A stretch of 64,000 bases of DNA, taken from contig NZ_QYRN01000001.1 in the NCBI RefSeq assembly GCF_003583935.1, positions 496,001 through 560,000 of the forward strand, read 5' to 3'. The stretch comes from Aureimonas flava. GTDB lineage: Bacteria > Pseudomonadota > Alphaproteobacteria > Rhizobiales > Rhizobiaceae. The first letter of the stretch is position 1. Each line of letters starts with the position of its first letter. This document shows positions 37,933-46,724 of the stretch, piece after piece. The notes beneath the pieces are model-generated. The model ran no database searches. It saw only the letters and a list, made by a program, of their open reading frames with translations, and was not told the origin of the DNA. Both the position numbers and the translations under genes were made by a program.

Positions 37933-38373
37933 TCACCAGGAACCGGTGTTGGGCATGGACGACCAAGGCTCGGCGGGCGCCTTCGCATCGCCGCGCTGCA
38001 GAAGCTCGAACGAGATGTCGTCGGGCGACTTCACGAAGGCCATGCGCCCGTCGCGCGGCGGACGGTTGATGGTCACGCCCTGGTCCATCAGCCGTTGGCA
38101 GGTCTCGTAGATGTCGTCCACCTCGTAGGCCAGGTGGCCGAAGTTGCGTCCGCCGGAATAGGCTTCCGGGTCCCAGTTGTAGGTGAGTTCCAGAAGCGGC
38201 GCCGCCTGCGAGCGGCCGGTGGCTTCGTCGTCTCGCGCCGCCAGGAAGATCAGGGTGAAGCGACCGCCCTGGCTCTCGCTCCGACGTACCTCCACCATGC
38301 CCATCTTGTTGCAGTAGAAGTCGAGGGAACGGTCGATGTCCGTGATCCGGACCATCGTGTGTAGATATCGCAT
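37933..38373 (-). CDS. gloA: Lactoylglutathione lyase (glyoxalase I)
   Basis: GloA isomerises the methylglyoxal-glutathione adduct to lactoylglutathione. The 146-residue product is a single-chain enzyme of two VOC repeats with [26 protein letters not shown] at the start. His (in LHTMVR), Glu (in LLELTYNW), His (in FGHLAYEV) and Glu (in DDISFELLQ) are the expected metal ligands. The ATG at 38373 is the conserved start. It is transcribed alone. Confidence 0.94.
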   Translation of the reverse strand: MRYLHTMVRITDIDRSLDFYCNKMGMVEVRRSESQGGRFTLIFLAARDDEATGRSQAAPLLELTYNWDPEAYSGGRNFGHLAYEVDDIYETCQRLMDQGVTINRPPRDGRMAFVKSPDDISFELLQRGDAKAPAEPWSSMPNTGSW

Positions 38374-38701
38374 GGGGCAGGGCTCCGAACGTCGTTCCGA
38401 GGCGACTTAGGGGCGGCCACCGCTCTGCCAATACGTCGCGCATTCGATCCCGTTCTAGGCGCGCGGCTTTTTGCGAAGCTTGCGACATCGCGCCGAGCGG
38501 GAAGTTTTTTGCGCGGAACGCGAAAATCGACTGCCGCGAGGATTCCCAAATTCACCTTTCAAACTATTCTGAAACCTCGGGTGATCGTTTGACGAATGGC
38601 ATCGGATCGCGAATGCTGACGTGTCCTGCATGGAAAGAAGAACGGTCGGTGCCAAACCGTTTCCATGGCGGGCAGCGGCGGCCGACGAGGCGTTACGTTC
38701 G
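38374..38701. other. Long intergenic region before the cold-shock gene
   Basis: This 328-base stretch separates divergent gloA and the cold-shock-domain gene and is visibly richer in A and T than the rest of the window in its middle part. TTGACG at 38589 and AATGCT at 38612, 17 bases apart, could be a weak promoter. Part of it would be a 5' leader of about 80 bases, as cold-shock genes often have. I see no other gene in it. Confidence 0.35.
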
Positions 38702-39277
38702 ATGACAGCGCGTGCTCCCACTATATCCTCGCACGAAGCGGACAGCGCCTCGCAGGCGCTCGATCTCGAGACGATATCGGGTCGAATCAAGTGGTTCGAC
38801 GTCGCGAAGGGGTTCGGCTTCATCGTGCCGGAGGAGGGGGGCGACGACGTCCTCCTGCATGTGACGTGCCTCCGTCGCGACGGGTTCTCCACCGCCCTCG
38901 AAGGGGCCACGGTGGTCTGCGAGGTGCAGCGGGGCGAACGCGGCCTCCAGGCGTTCCGCGTGCTCAGCATGGACACGTCCACCGCCGTCGCGCCGAACCC
39001 GGCCGCGTCCGGGCGCACACACGTCCAGGTCGTTCCGACGAGCGAGCTCGAGCGCGCCTCGGTCAAATGGTTTAACCGCAGCAAGGGCTACGGGTTCATC
39101 TCCCGCGGCGAGGATACGGAGGACATCTTCGTGCACATGGAAACGCTGCGCCGGTTCGGAATGGCCGAGCTGCGTCCGGGGCAGGAGGTGCTCGTGCGAT
39201 TCGGCCAGGGCGAGAAGGGGCTGATGGCGGCGGAAATCCATCCCACGACGGGCCCCATCCGGCCGGGAACGCACTGA
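38702..39277 (+). CDS. Protein with two cold-shock domains
   Basis: The 191-residue protein holds two cold-shock (CSD) repeats, at about residues 26-90 and 120-180. Each has an RNP1-like motif ([16 protein letters not shown] and [16 protein letters not shown]) and an RNP2-like one (VLLHV and IFVHM). Double-CSD proteins are typical of alphaproteobacteria and act as nucleic-acid chaperones. I chose the ATG at 38702 because GAGG lies about 10 bases upstream; starts at 38621 and 38630 are also in frame. The stop overlaps the DUF192 start (TGATG). Confidence 0.88.
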   Translation: MTARAPTISSHEADSASQALDLETISGRIKWFDVAKGFGFIVPEEGGDDVLLHVTCLRRDGFSTALEGATVVCEVQRGERGLQAFRVLSMDTSTAVAPNPAASGRTHVQVVPTSELERASVKWFNRSKGYGFISRGEDTEDIFVHMETLRRFGMAELRPGQEVLVRFGQGEKGLMAAEIHPTTGPIRPGTH

Positions 39278-39732
39278 TGGCGACCCTGGCGATACGTCGG
39301 GCCCGATCCTTCGCCGCCGCAGCGGCGATCGCCTTGTCGATGGCGACCGCCGCGCTGGCCGACACGGCGACGCTCGTCACCGCGTCCGGATCGCATCCGA
39401 TCGAGGTCGAGGTCGCGGCCACGCCGAAGGAGCGGGAGGTCGGCCTGATGAACCGGGAGACGCTCGCGGAAGGGGCAGGCATGCTGTTCGACTTCCGGGA
39501 AAGCCGCCCGGTCAGCATGTGGATGAAGAACACGCTGATTCCGCTCGACATGCTGTTCGTGGACAAGAGCGGCACGATCGTTCGCATCGCCCGCAACGCC
39601 CGGCCCCATTCGCTGGAGACCATCCCGTCGGGCAAGCCGGTCCGCTACGTCCTGGAGATCAACGGCGGTGCCGCCGCAGGCTACGGGGCGAAGACCGGAG
39701 ACCGGCTGGAGCATCCGCTCATCAAGCCTTGA
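39277..39732 (+). CDS. DUF192 family exported protein
   Basis: The 151-residue protein has an N-terminal signal peptide (hydrophobic to about residue 28, ending ALAD) and the DUF192 fold: EVEVAATPKEREVGLMNRETL, then GMLFDFRESRPVSMWMKNTLIPLDMLFVD. Its function is unknown. It is translationally coupled to the double cold-shock gene through a TGATG overlap, an order found in many Rhizobiales. It is probably periplasmic. Confidence 0.9.
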   Translation: MATLAIRRARSFAAAAAIALSMATAALADTATLVTASGSHPIEVEVAATPKEREVGLMNRETLAEGAGMLFDFRESRPVSMWMKNTLIPLDMLFVDKSGTIVRIARNARPHSLETIPSGKPVRYVLEINGGAAAGYGAKTGDRLEHPLIKP

Positions 39733-39821
39733 AACCAAGCGTTGGCGATGTCGCGCGGGCCACGTTGCGCCGCCCGTGGCCATGGTCTAGAAGCCCAGTG
39801 TTTCGGATGGTTCCGGTTCGT

Positions 39822-39898
<77 letters not shown>

Positions 39899-39912
39899 TC
39901 CCGGGAACACCG

Positions 39913-40248
39913 ATGGAAACCGAATCCGGAGACGGCGCGAACATGGTGGCCCGCATCTATCGTCCGGCCCGCACGGCTATGCAGTCGGGCAAGGGCAACA
40001 CCCGCGAATGGCTCTTCCTCTACGAGGCGGAGGATCCCAAGACCGTGGAGCCTCTGATGGGCTACACGTCGTCGCGGGACATGCGCTCCCAGATCCGGCT
40101 CTCGTTCGAGACCAAGGAACTGGCGATCGAGTATGCCGAGCGCAACGGCATCCCCTATCGCGTCGAGGAGCAGCACATCGCCGGTCGGCCGAAGGTGTCC
40201 TATTCCGACAATTTCCGTTACGATCGCGCCCAGCCCTGGACGCACTGA
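39913..40248 (+). CDS. Ndufs4-like accessory subunit of complex I
   Basis: The 111-residue protein matches the alphaproteobacterial homologue of the 18-kDa (Ndufs4/AQDQ) subunit of NADH:ubiquinone oxidoreductase. It shows MVARIYRPARTAMQSGKGNTREW, then PLMGYTSSRDMRSQIRLSFETKELAIEYAERNGIPYRV and the terminal YSDNFRYDRAQPWTH. The ATG at 39913 has GGGA 6 bases upstream. The ATG at 39943 (MVARIYRPA) matches the usual family start and may be the true one. The gene sits between tRNA-Pro and tRNA-Arg, 15 bases after the former. Confidence 0.92.
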   Translation: METESGDGANMVARIYRPARTAMQSGKGNTREWLFLYEAEDPKTVEPLMGYTSSRDMRSQIRLSFETKELAIEYAERNGIPYRVEEQHIAGRPKVSYSDNFRYDRAQPWTH

Positions 40249-40266
40249 CCGCGTCCGAGCGGCCCG

Positions 40267-40342
40267 GGCCCCGTAGCTCAGTGGATAGAGCACCGGCCTT
40301 CTAAGCCGATGGTCGCAGGTTCGAATCCTGCCGGGGTCGCCA
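40267..40342 (+). tRNA. tRNA-Arg (anticodon TCT)
   Basis: Acceptor stem GGCCCCG pairs with CGGGGTC (one G-U pair). The anticodon arm is CCGGC-CTTCTAA-GCCGA with TCT in the loop, where the outermost pair is a mismatch. The T-arm is GCAGG-TTCGAAT-CCTGC. Discriminator G and an encoded CCA follow. Confidence 0.95.
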
Positions 40343-40454
40343 GCCTTCCGTCGCCTCCTATCCCGTGCGGGCACCGCTGCTCGCGAAAAGTTGCCGGAAC
40401 CGCTTGTTCTCCTTCCGCCTTGGTCCGTAGACGGCTGAGGATCGAGGGAAGCGA

Positions 40455-41507
40455 ATGGAAGCGGCGGGGATGGAACGGGAGGTTCGGCACGGCGACGGGC
40501 GGCTTCCCCAGGTCGAGGTGCGCAGCTACAGCCTGCCTCTCAAGGTAGGCAATGAATTCCTTGGCGATCTCGCCAGCGGTTCCGAGTTCCGCAAGGTCTT
40601 GCGGCACGAGCGGCACCGCGTGGACTGCCGCGGCGAGCCGCCCTTCGGAGACGACCGGACGCACGAGATCGAAGGCGACGACCTCGACGAGGCGCTGCGG
40701 GAGCAAGCGTCCACCACCGAAGGCCAGGTCGTCGAGAAGGCGGTGGACACCTTCTCTCGGCGCTTCGCCGGCGTCTTGCTCCGCTTCCTCGACACCTCCG
40801 AATGGCGTGGCACGCAGCGGATCGTCTGCGGCGGCGGGCTGATGGAAGGCGGGGTCGGGGCGGAACTCATCCGGCGCACCCGGCGGCATCTGCGCGAGGA
40901 AGGTCCGGCGGTGGATCTCCGGCGGTTGCACCACGCACCGGACGAGGCGGGTATGATCGGCTGGGCCTTCGCGGCACGCCCCGAGACGCTGGGCAAGGGC
41001 GACGCCTTCGTTGCCGTGGATATCGGCGGAACCAACCTTCGCTGGGGTATCGTGCGGATCGACCGCGCCGCGCCGGCGACGGAGGCCTTCACCGTGATCC
41101 GCCACGACAAGTGGTGCCATGCCGACGACGCGGTGGACCGCGAGACGGTCGTGGACAGGATGGCCGAGGGCATCCGCGACATGATCGAGGCGGCGGAGCG
41201 CGCCGCGTTGCGGCTCTGTCCGCTCGTCGGCCTATCCTGCCCGGGCGTCGTGTGCCCGGACGGCCGTCTGGCGAGCGGTGGCCAGAACCTTCCCGGCGAC
41301 TGGAGCGACGGCGCCTTCTCGTTGCCGCGCGAAGTCGCCGAACGGATCGGCACCATCGCCGGGCAACCACCGAGGGTCCTCGTCCACAACGACGCGGTGA
41401 TTCAGGCTCTGAGCGAGCTGCCGCACCTGCGCGACGTCGATCGCTGGGCCGCCGTGACGCTCGGCACCGGCCTCGGCAACTGCAGCTTCGACAACCGCGC
41501 GCGGTAA
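40455..41507 (+). CDS. ROK/glucokinase-like protein with circularly permuted motifs
   Basis: The 350-residue protein carries every core motif of ROK-family sugar kinases, but in shifted order. The C-lobe elements come first: FLGDLASG (35-42), IVCGGGL (123-129) and DEAGMIGWA (163-171). The N-lobe elements follow: the phosphate-1 loop AVDIGGTNLRWGIV (187-200), HNDA with the catalytic Asp313, and the phosphate-2 loop TLGTGLGN (335-342) at the C-terminal end. I infer an active ASKHA-fold kinase that is a circular permutant, with its ends near the phosphate-2 loop. The CxCGxxGC zinc motif of ROK proteins is not seen. The ATG is preceded by GAGGGA. Confidence 0.78.
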   Translation: MEAAGMEREVRHGDGRLPQVEVRSYSLPLKVGNEFLGDLASGSEFRKVLRHERHRVDCRGEPPFGDDRTHEIEGDDLDEALREQASTTEGQVVEKAVDTFSRRFAGVLLRFLDTSEWRGTQRIVCGGGLMEGGVGAELIRRTRRHLREEGPAVDLRRLHHAPDEAGMIGWAFAARPETLGKGDAFVAVDIGGTNLRWGIVRIDRAAPATEAFTVIRHDKWCHADDAVDRETVVDRMAEGIRDMIEAAERAALRLCPLVGLSCPGVVCPDGRLASGGQNLPGDWSDGAFSLPREVAERIGTIAGQPPRVLVHNDAVIQALSELPHLRDVDRWAAVTLGTGLGNCSFDNRAR

Positions 41508-41529
41508 GGTGCGTCGCGCGCGTGCGCCC

Positions 41530-42660
41530 TTAGCGTTCGATCACCAGGTCGCTCGTCGGTCGGGAGCAGCAGAGAAGCACCATGCCGGCGTCGATCTCCC
41601 GCTGCCGGATGCCGCCCTGGTGGGACATCTCGACGGTGCCGGACACCTTCTTCGACTTGCACGTACCGCAGAGACCCTGCGAGCACGACGAGGGTAGGCG
41701 CATGCCGGCCCGCTTCGCCGCCTCCAGCACCGTCGTGGTCGCAGGAACCTGGATGCTCCGGCGGGTCTTGGTGAATTCCACGGTGTAGGTCTTCACCGCG
41801 GCTTCGGCATCGCCCTCGAGCTGCGCCTCCGCCTCCGCCGCCTCGGCCTGCTCCGCGGCAGGAAGCGCGCCGAAGTCGAAGCTCTCGTCGTGGTACCGCG
41901 CCATGTCGAACCCGGCCGCGCGAAGCATGTCGCGGACCGCGGCCATGTAGGCGGCCGGACCGCAGACGAAGACTTCTCGCTCCATGAAGTCCGGGGCCAC
42001 GAGGTCGAGGATCGCGCGGCTCAGCCGGCCCCGCAGGCCGTTCCAAGGTGCGAGCGGCGTCGTGCCTTCCGCGATCGGGACGAAGCGGAAGGCGGGGTTC
42101 ACCCGCGCCATCGCCTCCAGCTCCTCGCGGAACACGATGTCGGCCGCCGTGCGGGCGGAATGCGCGAACACGACATCCTCCTGCTGGCCGAGGTCCTGGA
42201 AGGTCCGCGCCATCGACATCAGCGGCGTGATGCCGCTGCCGCCCGATAGGAACAGGTACTTGCGGCCGGTTCGCGAGCCGCAGGTGAACTCGCCCATCGG
42301 GCCGACCGCGCGCACCCGCATGCCGGGCCGCATGGTGTCGTGCAGCCAGTTGGAGACCGCGCCGCCGGGCACCCGTTTCACCGTGAGGCAGAGCCGGTCC
42401 GGCCGCGTGGGCGCCGACGAGATCGTGTAGCAGCGGTAGATCACCTCGCCGCCGATCTCGAACGCGTAGGTCATGAACTGCCCGGGCTGGAAGCGGAAGC
42501 GCCCCGGCGCCGCCGGTTTCAGCACGAAGGTCTTCACGTCGTGCGTTTCCTGCCAGACGGCCTGGCAGATTAGCGTGTCGTCCGCCTCGCCGTTCCAGAC
42601 GCCGTCGGCCAGCTCGACGGCCGCTTCGCTCGGGCCGTGCCCGTTCTGCGCCGAGGTCAT
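41530..42660 (-). CDS. gbcB: Glycine betaine demethylase, reductase subunit
   Basis: GbcB passes electrons from NAD(P)H to the Rieske oxygenase GbcA. The 376-residue product has a ferredoxin-reductase module first, with the flavin-binding RCYTISSAPT and the NAD(P)H-binding GGSGITPLMS. A plant-type [2Fe-2S] ferredoxin domain is at the C-terminus (CSQGLCGTC and a later CC pair). A variable Ala/Glu linker joins them. The ATG at 42660 overlaps the gbcA stop (ATGA). Its pairing with gbcA and the surrounding betaine genes support the assignment over other Rieske-oxygenase reductases. Confidence 0.92.
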   Translation of the reverse strand: MTSAQNGHGPSEAAVELADGVWNGEADDTLICQAVWQETHDVKTFVLKPAAPGRFRFQPGQFMTYAFEIGGEVIYRCYTISSAPTRPDRLCLTVKRVPGGAVSNWLHDTMRPGMRVRAVGPMGEFTCGSRTGRKYLFLSGGSGITPLMSMARTFQDLGQQEDVVFAHSARTAADIVFREELEAMARVNPAFRFVPIAEGTTPLAPWNGLRGRLSRAILDLVAPDFMEREVFVCGPAAYMAAVRDMLRAAGFDMARYHDESFDFGALPAAEQAEAAEAEAQLEGDAEAAVKTYTVEFTKTRRSIQVPATTTVLEAAKRAGMRLPSSCSQGLCGTCKSKKVSGTVEMSHQGGIRQREIDAGMVLLCCSRPTSDLVIER

Positions 42661-43913
42661 TTGGCGAGGTGATCCGCCATGCGGTCGATGTACCAGCGTA
42701 TGAACTTCTCCACGAGCATCTCGGTGTTGGGCGAGTAGGGGCCCGGCTCGTAGGCCGGGCTCATGGCGCCCTGCTGGCACATCTCGACCAGGGTCGCGTC
42801 CTGCGCGTTGGTGGCGGTCCAGACCTCGATCAGCCGGTCGACCTCGTAGTCGACGCCTTCGACGGCGTCCTTGCTGACCAGCCACTTGGTGCGCACCAGG
42901 GTGCGTCCCGCGTCCAGCGGCAGCACGGAGAAGGTGACGATGTGGTCGCCCAGGAAATGGTGCCAGGAGTTGGGCTGGGTCCAGAACGACAGGCCGCCCA
43001 GCTTCGCCGTGCTGAAGCGGCCCAGCGGAACGCGGCAGGCGGCGCGGGTGTCCATCGTGTGGCTCTCGCCGTCGCCGTCCAGCGGCAGCCGCTCCGTGCG
43101 AAAGCCGCTCACCCGCGTGTCGAGTTCGTCGATCTCGCGCGAGGGCAGGCCCATGCTCTCCCACTCGGCGTGGCTGGTCTGGCGCAGCGCGTCGTAGCGC
43201 TGGGCGTTCTCGAGGTCGAGCGCGTCCATCTCCTCCGGCGCGAAGCCGAAGCCGTAGGCGAAGAGGGGAACCGTCAGCTCGGGGTGGTTGGCCTCGCAGT
43301 GGTAGCATTCCCGGTTGTTCTCGAGCGTGAGCTTCCAGTTGCCCATCTCGATCAGGTCGCTCTGGTAGGCGATCTTGGTCCCGCGAACGTTGTGCGGAGC
43401 GATGTAGGGCGCCATGCGCGCGGCGAGCTGGTCGAAGTCCTCCGGCGGCTCGTCGGCGAGGCAGACGAAGAGCAGGCCCTCCAGCGAACGCAGGTGTACC
43501 GGCTTGAGCCCCTTGCAGGAGGCGTCGAACCCGACCCCCATGTGCGGCGCGTGCACCAGGCGCCCGTCCAGACCGTAGGTCCAGGAATGGTAGCGGCAGA
43601 CGAGGTTGCCGACCGTGGTCTTCTCCTCGTCGATCAGCCGGGCGCCGCGATGGCGGCAGACGTTGAAGAAGGCGCGAACCTCCTCGTCGTCGTCGCGCAC
43701 GAGCAGGATCGACGCCTTGCCGATGTCGACCGTCGCGACGTCTCCGGGCTCCGGCACGTCCGGCTCGACGCCCACGAAGATCCAGTGGCGATAGAAGATC
43801 GCCTCCATGTCCGCGTCGAAGACATCGGCCGAGGTGTAGAACGGCGCGTCGAGGCTGTGGCCCGGCTTGCGCCCGCGCACCAGCGATTCCAGGGAGTTCA
43901 GCGTGTTGAGCAT
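42657..43913 (-). CDS. gbcA: Glycine betaine demethylase, Rieske oxygenase subunit
   Basis: GbcA removes one methyl group from glycine betaine, giving dimethylglycine and formaldehyde. The 418-residue product has a Rieske centre (Cys86, His88, Cys106, His109) and a mononuclear iron site with His205 and His210 in RECYHCEANH, plus a later acidic ligand. The ATG at 43913 (MLNTLNSLE) is preferred to one 23 codons upstream that lacks family match. The 134 bases to the divergent GlxA-type gene contain the motif shared with the other betaine promoters. Confidence 0.93.
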   Translation of the reverse strand: MLNTLNSLESLVRGRKPGHSLDAPFYTSADVFDADMEAIFYRHWIFVGVEPDVPEPGDVATVDIGKASILLVRDDDEEVRAFFNVCRHRGARLIDEEKTTVGNLVCRYHSWTYGLDGRLVHAPHMGVGFDASCKGLKPVHLRSLEGLLFVCLADEPPEDFDQLAARMAPYIAPHNVRGTKIAYQSDLIEMGNWKLTLENNRECYHCEANHPELTVPLFAYGFGFAPEEMDALDLENAQRYDALRQTSHAEWESMGLPSREIDELDTRVSGFRTERLPLDGDGESHTMDTRAACRVPLGRFSTAKLGGLSFWTQPNSWHHFLGDHIVTFSVLPLDAGRTLVRTKWLVSKDAVEGVDYEVDRLIEVWTATNAQDATLVEMCQQGAMSPAYEPGPYSPNTEMLVEKFIRWYIDRMADHLAK

Positions 43914-44016
43914 GACCGATCGCCACTTTCGGCTGCGAGGCGCGGAGAGCCTCTTCGACTTGGAAGGATTCTCGGTTTCCACGGTCCTGTCTTGAAGCCG
44001 TACGACAGCTATTTTA

Positions 44017-44029
44017 GATTTTGCGACAA
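44017..44029 (-). promoter_or_regulatory. Betaine-motif copy facing gbcAB
   Basis: On the minus strand the core TTGTCGCAAAATC lies 104-116 bases upstream of the gbcA start. On the upstream side it overlaps a perfect dyad with 6-base arms and one central base (44023-44035). The core is shared, with small changes, with sites upstream of choX, soxB and purU, always oriented toward the catabolic genes. Confidence 0.55.
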
Positions 44030-44047
44030 TGTCGCGGTGCGGGTGTC

Positions 44048-45013
44048 GTGGTGAAGAACGGTTCGGGGTCTCAACTGTTCGGTTTCATGCTGACCGAGCG
44101 CTTCTCGATGATCGCATTCACCGCCGCGCTGGAGCCGCTGCGCCTGGCCAACCGGGCGGCGGGCGCCCCCCTTTACGACTGGCGGCTGTTCTCGGCGGAC
44201 GGTGCGGGCGCCGAGGCCTCCAACGGCGTGCGCGTGTGCGCCGACGGGGCGTTCCGCGATGCGCCGGGCCTCGACGCCGTGGTGGTCTGCGCCGGGGTGG
44301 ACGTGCATCTCGTGGACCACCACGATCTCCTGTCGGCCCTGCGCCGCCTGTGCAAGTCGGGCACGGCCGTCGGCGCGGTGTGCACCGGCGCCTACGTCCT
44401 CGCGCGCGCCGGCCTGCTCGACGGATACCGCTGCACCATCCACTGGGAGAATCGTCCCGGCCTGACCGCCGGCTTCCCGGACCTCGAAGTCGGCGACGAG
44501 CTGTTCGAGATCGACCGCGACCGGTTCACCTGCGCCGGCGGCGTCGCGGCGGCCGACATGATGCTGTCGCTGATCCGCAAGGACCACGGCGAGGCACTGG
44601 CGCGCGCCGTCGCCGAACAGCTCATCCACCAGCGGATCCGCGAGCCGGGGGAGCGGCAGCGGCCGGACCTCGGCAAGCGGCCCGGCACGGCGCATCCGAA
44701 GCTCCAGCGCGTCCTGGAGATGATGGAGGCCTCGATCGGGCGGCCGCTCAGCATCGAGGAGTTCGCCGGCAGCGTCGCCCTGTCGCCGCGCCAGTTGGAG
44801 CGCCTGTTCATCGAGCATCTCGGCGTCCCGCCCAACCGGCACTACGTCAACATCCGGCTGGAGCACGCCCGCCACCTGCTGCGCCAGACGCGCATGTCGG
44901 TGCTCGACGTGGCGATGACGAGCGGCTTCAACTCCGCGTCCTACTTCTCGCAGAGCTACCTCGAACGGTTCGGGCACAGCCCGAGGGCCGAGCGCAAGGC
45001 CACGCCGGCCTGA
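44048..45013 (+). CDS. GlxA-family transcriptional regulator (DJ-1/PfpI plus AraC domain), GbdR-like, first copy
   Basis: The 321-residue protein has an N-terminal DJ-1/PfpI-like ligand domain (residues 1 to about 180, with AVCTGAYVLARAGLLDG) and a C-terminal AraC-type helix-turn-helix pair (from about residue 215). This architecture is shared by GbdR, the activator of betaine catabolism in Pseudomonas, and by related carnitine and arginine regulators. It is divergent from gbcA, so it probably controls gbcAB. No ATG is available; GTG at 44048 or 44051 is the likely start. The GTG lies 12 bases past the dyad, so autoregulation is possible. It is convergent with the YbaK-like gene. Confidence 0.88.
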   Translation: MVKNGSGSQLFGFMLTERFSMIAFTAALEPLRLANRAAGAPLYDWRLFSADGAGAEASNGVRVCADGAFRDAPGLDAVVVCAGVDVHLVDHHDLLSALRRLCKSGTAVGAVCTGAYVLARAGLLDGYRCTIHWENRPGLTAGFPDLEVGDELFEIDRDRFTCAGGVAAADMMLSLIRKDHGEALARAVAEQLIHQRIREPGERQRPDLGKRPGTAHPKLQRVLEMMEASIGRPLSIEEFAGSVALSPRQLERLFIEHLGVPPNRHYVNIRLEHARHLLRQTRMSVLDVAMTSGFNSASYFSQSYLERFGHSPRAERKATPA

Positions 45014-45016
45014 GGG

Positions 45017-45523
45017 TTACGGCGCGTCGAGCGCGTCGAAATCGACGATGGCGGGCCGGTGCCCCGTCGCCTCCACCACGGCCAGCAGCTCGGTGCTCAC
45101 CAGCGACAGGGTGGCCGTGTTGGTCAATGGATGCACCGTGATGCGCGGCGCGGCCAGCATGTCCTTCGCCAAGACCAGCGTCACGGCGCCGGCCTTGTCG
45201 TTCACGAGCGCAAGCGGGCTCACCGAGCCCTGCACCACGTCGAGCGCCGCAAGGAGCGTCTCCGCGCTGGCGAAGGAGAATTTCTTGGCCCCCAGATGCG
45301 CGGCGAGCGCCTTGAGGTCGAGGCGGCGATCGCTGGGAACGCAGACCAGCCACAGCCCGCCCTTCGCGCCCTTGAGGAGGAGGTTTTTCGTGTGGACGCC
45401 CTCGAGCGTCTCCCAGTAGGGCAGGGCCTCCTCCACCGTATGGACCGGGGGATGCTCGATCGAGACGGGCTCGATGCCGAGGCGGGCGAATAGGGCGTCG
45501 AGTTCGGCACGTGCGTTCGGCAT
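45017..45523 (-). CDS. YbaK/ProX-type aminoacyl-tRNA deacylase
   Basis: The 168-residue protein matches the YbaK/ProX family, which hydrolyses mischarged aminoacyl-tRNAs such as Ala-tRNA(Pro). Signatures are PPVHTVEEALPYWETLEGVHTKNLLLKGAKGGLWLVCVP, then KFSFASAETLLAALDVVQGSVSPLALVND. The ATG at 45523 (MPNARAEL) is the conserved start; a longer frame adds an unlikely Pro-rich extension. It is convergent with the first GlxA-type regulator, with only 3 bases between the stops. It has no evident link to betaine metabolism. Confidence 0.88.
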   Translation of the reverse strand: MPNARAELDALFARLGIEPVSIEHPPVHTVEEALPYWETLEGVHTKNLLLKGAKGGLWLVCVPSDRRLDLKALAAHLGAKKFSFASAETLLAALDVVQGSVSPLALVNDKAGAVTLVLAKDMLAAPRITVHPLTNTATLSLVSTELLAVVEATGHRPAIVDFDALDAP

Positions 45524-45644
45524 GGGGTCCAGTCGGGGTTTCGGCGCGGGGGCTGGGGAACGGTACCGCGAGCGCGCCGGCGTCATCGCACCGATGCGCG
45601 CGCCGGTCCAGCGGCGGGGCCCGGTGCGCCGTGCGCCGCGCCCG

Positions 45645-46724
45645 TCAGGGCGAGACCATGGCCGAGACGACGTCCGGCAAGGTGAGGCAACCCAGCACCG
45701 TGCCGCGTCCGTCGGTGACCAGGATCATGCTCTTGCCGGACCCGAGCAGGGCGGCGACCGCCGTTTCCAGGAGCGTGCTGGCGGGCAGCTCGATCCCGTC
45801 CGCGTCCGGGGGAACGGCGCGCGCGCCCGTCAGGGCGCCGAGCTGGATCACCTTCCCGCGGTTCACATGGCGGACGAAATCCATGATGTAGTCGTCGGCG
45901 GGCGACAGCACGATCTCCTGACCCGTGCCCTGCTGCACCACCTCGCCGTCGCGCAGGATGGCGATGCGGTCGCCCAGGCGCAGCGCCTCGTCCAGGTCGT
46001 GGGTGATGAAGACGATGGTCTTGCGGATCTCCTTCTGGAGGTCGAGCAGGATCGACTGCATGTCCACGCGGATCAGCGGGTCGAGCGCCGAGAAGGCCTC
46101 GTCCATCAGTAGGATCGGCGCGTCGTTCACCAGCGCCCGGGCGAGGCCGACGCGCTGCTGCATGCCGCCGGAAAGCTGGTGCGGATAGTGGCCCTCGAAG
46201 CCCGCCAGCCCGACGCGGCCCAGCCAGTGCATCGCCGCGTCCACTTGACGGGCGCGGGGCACGCGCTGGAGCTCCAGCCCGTAGACCGCGTTGTCGAGCA
46301 CCGTGCGGTGGGGCAGGAGGCCGAACTGCTGGAACACCATCGCCGTCTTGTGTCGGCGGAACTCGCGCAGCTCCCGGGGCGACATCCTGCAGACGTCGAC
46401 GCCCTCCACCAGCACCTCGCCGACGGTCGGGTCGATCAGCCGGTTGATATGGCGGATCAGGGTCGACTTGCCGGACCCCGAAAGCCCCATGATGACCTGG
46501 ATGCAACCCGCCGGCATCCGGATGTTGATGTCGTTGAGCCCGAGGATGTGCTTGTGCACCTCCATCAGCTCCTGCTTGCCGACGCCCTGGCCGAGCAGCG
46601 GCACGATCTTGTCCGGGTTCTTGCCGAACACCTTGGACAGGTTGCGGATCTCGATGCCGTGCCGCGCGGGGGCCTGTTCGTCGCGGGTCGCCGGCGGCGG
46701 GAAGGAGGACGCGACGTCAAGCAT
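45645..46724 (-). CDS. choV: Glycine betaine/choline ABC transporter ATP-binding protein
   Basis: This is the ATPase of a ProV-type quaternary-amine importer. The 359-residue product has the ProV-specific N-terminal segment (IEIRNLSKVFG) and Walker A (GLSGSGKST). A Q-loop, the LSGGMQQRVGLARAL signature and Walker B ILLMDEAFSALDPL follow. A C-terminal region after the ATPase may be a CBS-like regulatory piece (VTDGRGTVLGCLTLPDVV). Its start overlaps the choW stop by 8 bases. Together with ChoW and ChoX it forms a complete importer. Confidence 0.93.
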   Translation of the reverse strand: MLDVASSFPPPATRDEQAPARHGIEIRNLSKVFGKNPDKIVPLLGQGVGKQELMEVHKHILGLNDINIRMPAGCIQVIMGLSGSGKSTLIRHINRLIDPTVGEVLVEGVDVCRMSPRELREFRRHKTAMVFQQFGLLPHRTVLDNAVYGLELQRVPRARQVDAAMHWLGRVGLAGFEGHYPHQLSGGMQQRVGLARALVNDAPILLMDEAFSALDPLIRVDMQSILLDLQKEIRKTIVFITHDLDEALRLGDRIAILRDGEVVQQGTGQEIVLSPADDYIMDFVRHVNRGKVIQLGALTGARAVPPDADGIELPASTLLETAVAALLGSGKSMILVTDGRGTVLGCLTLPDVVSAMVSP

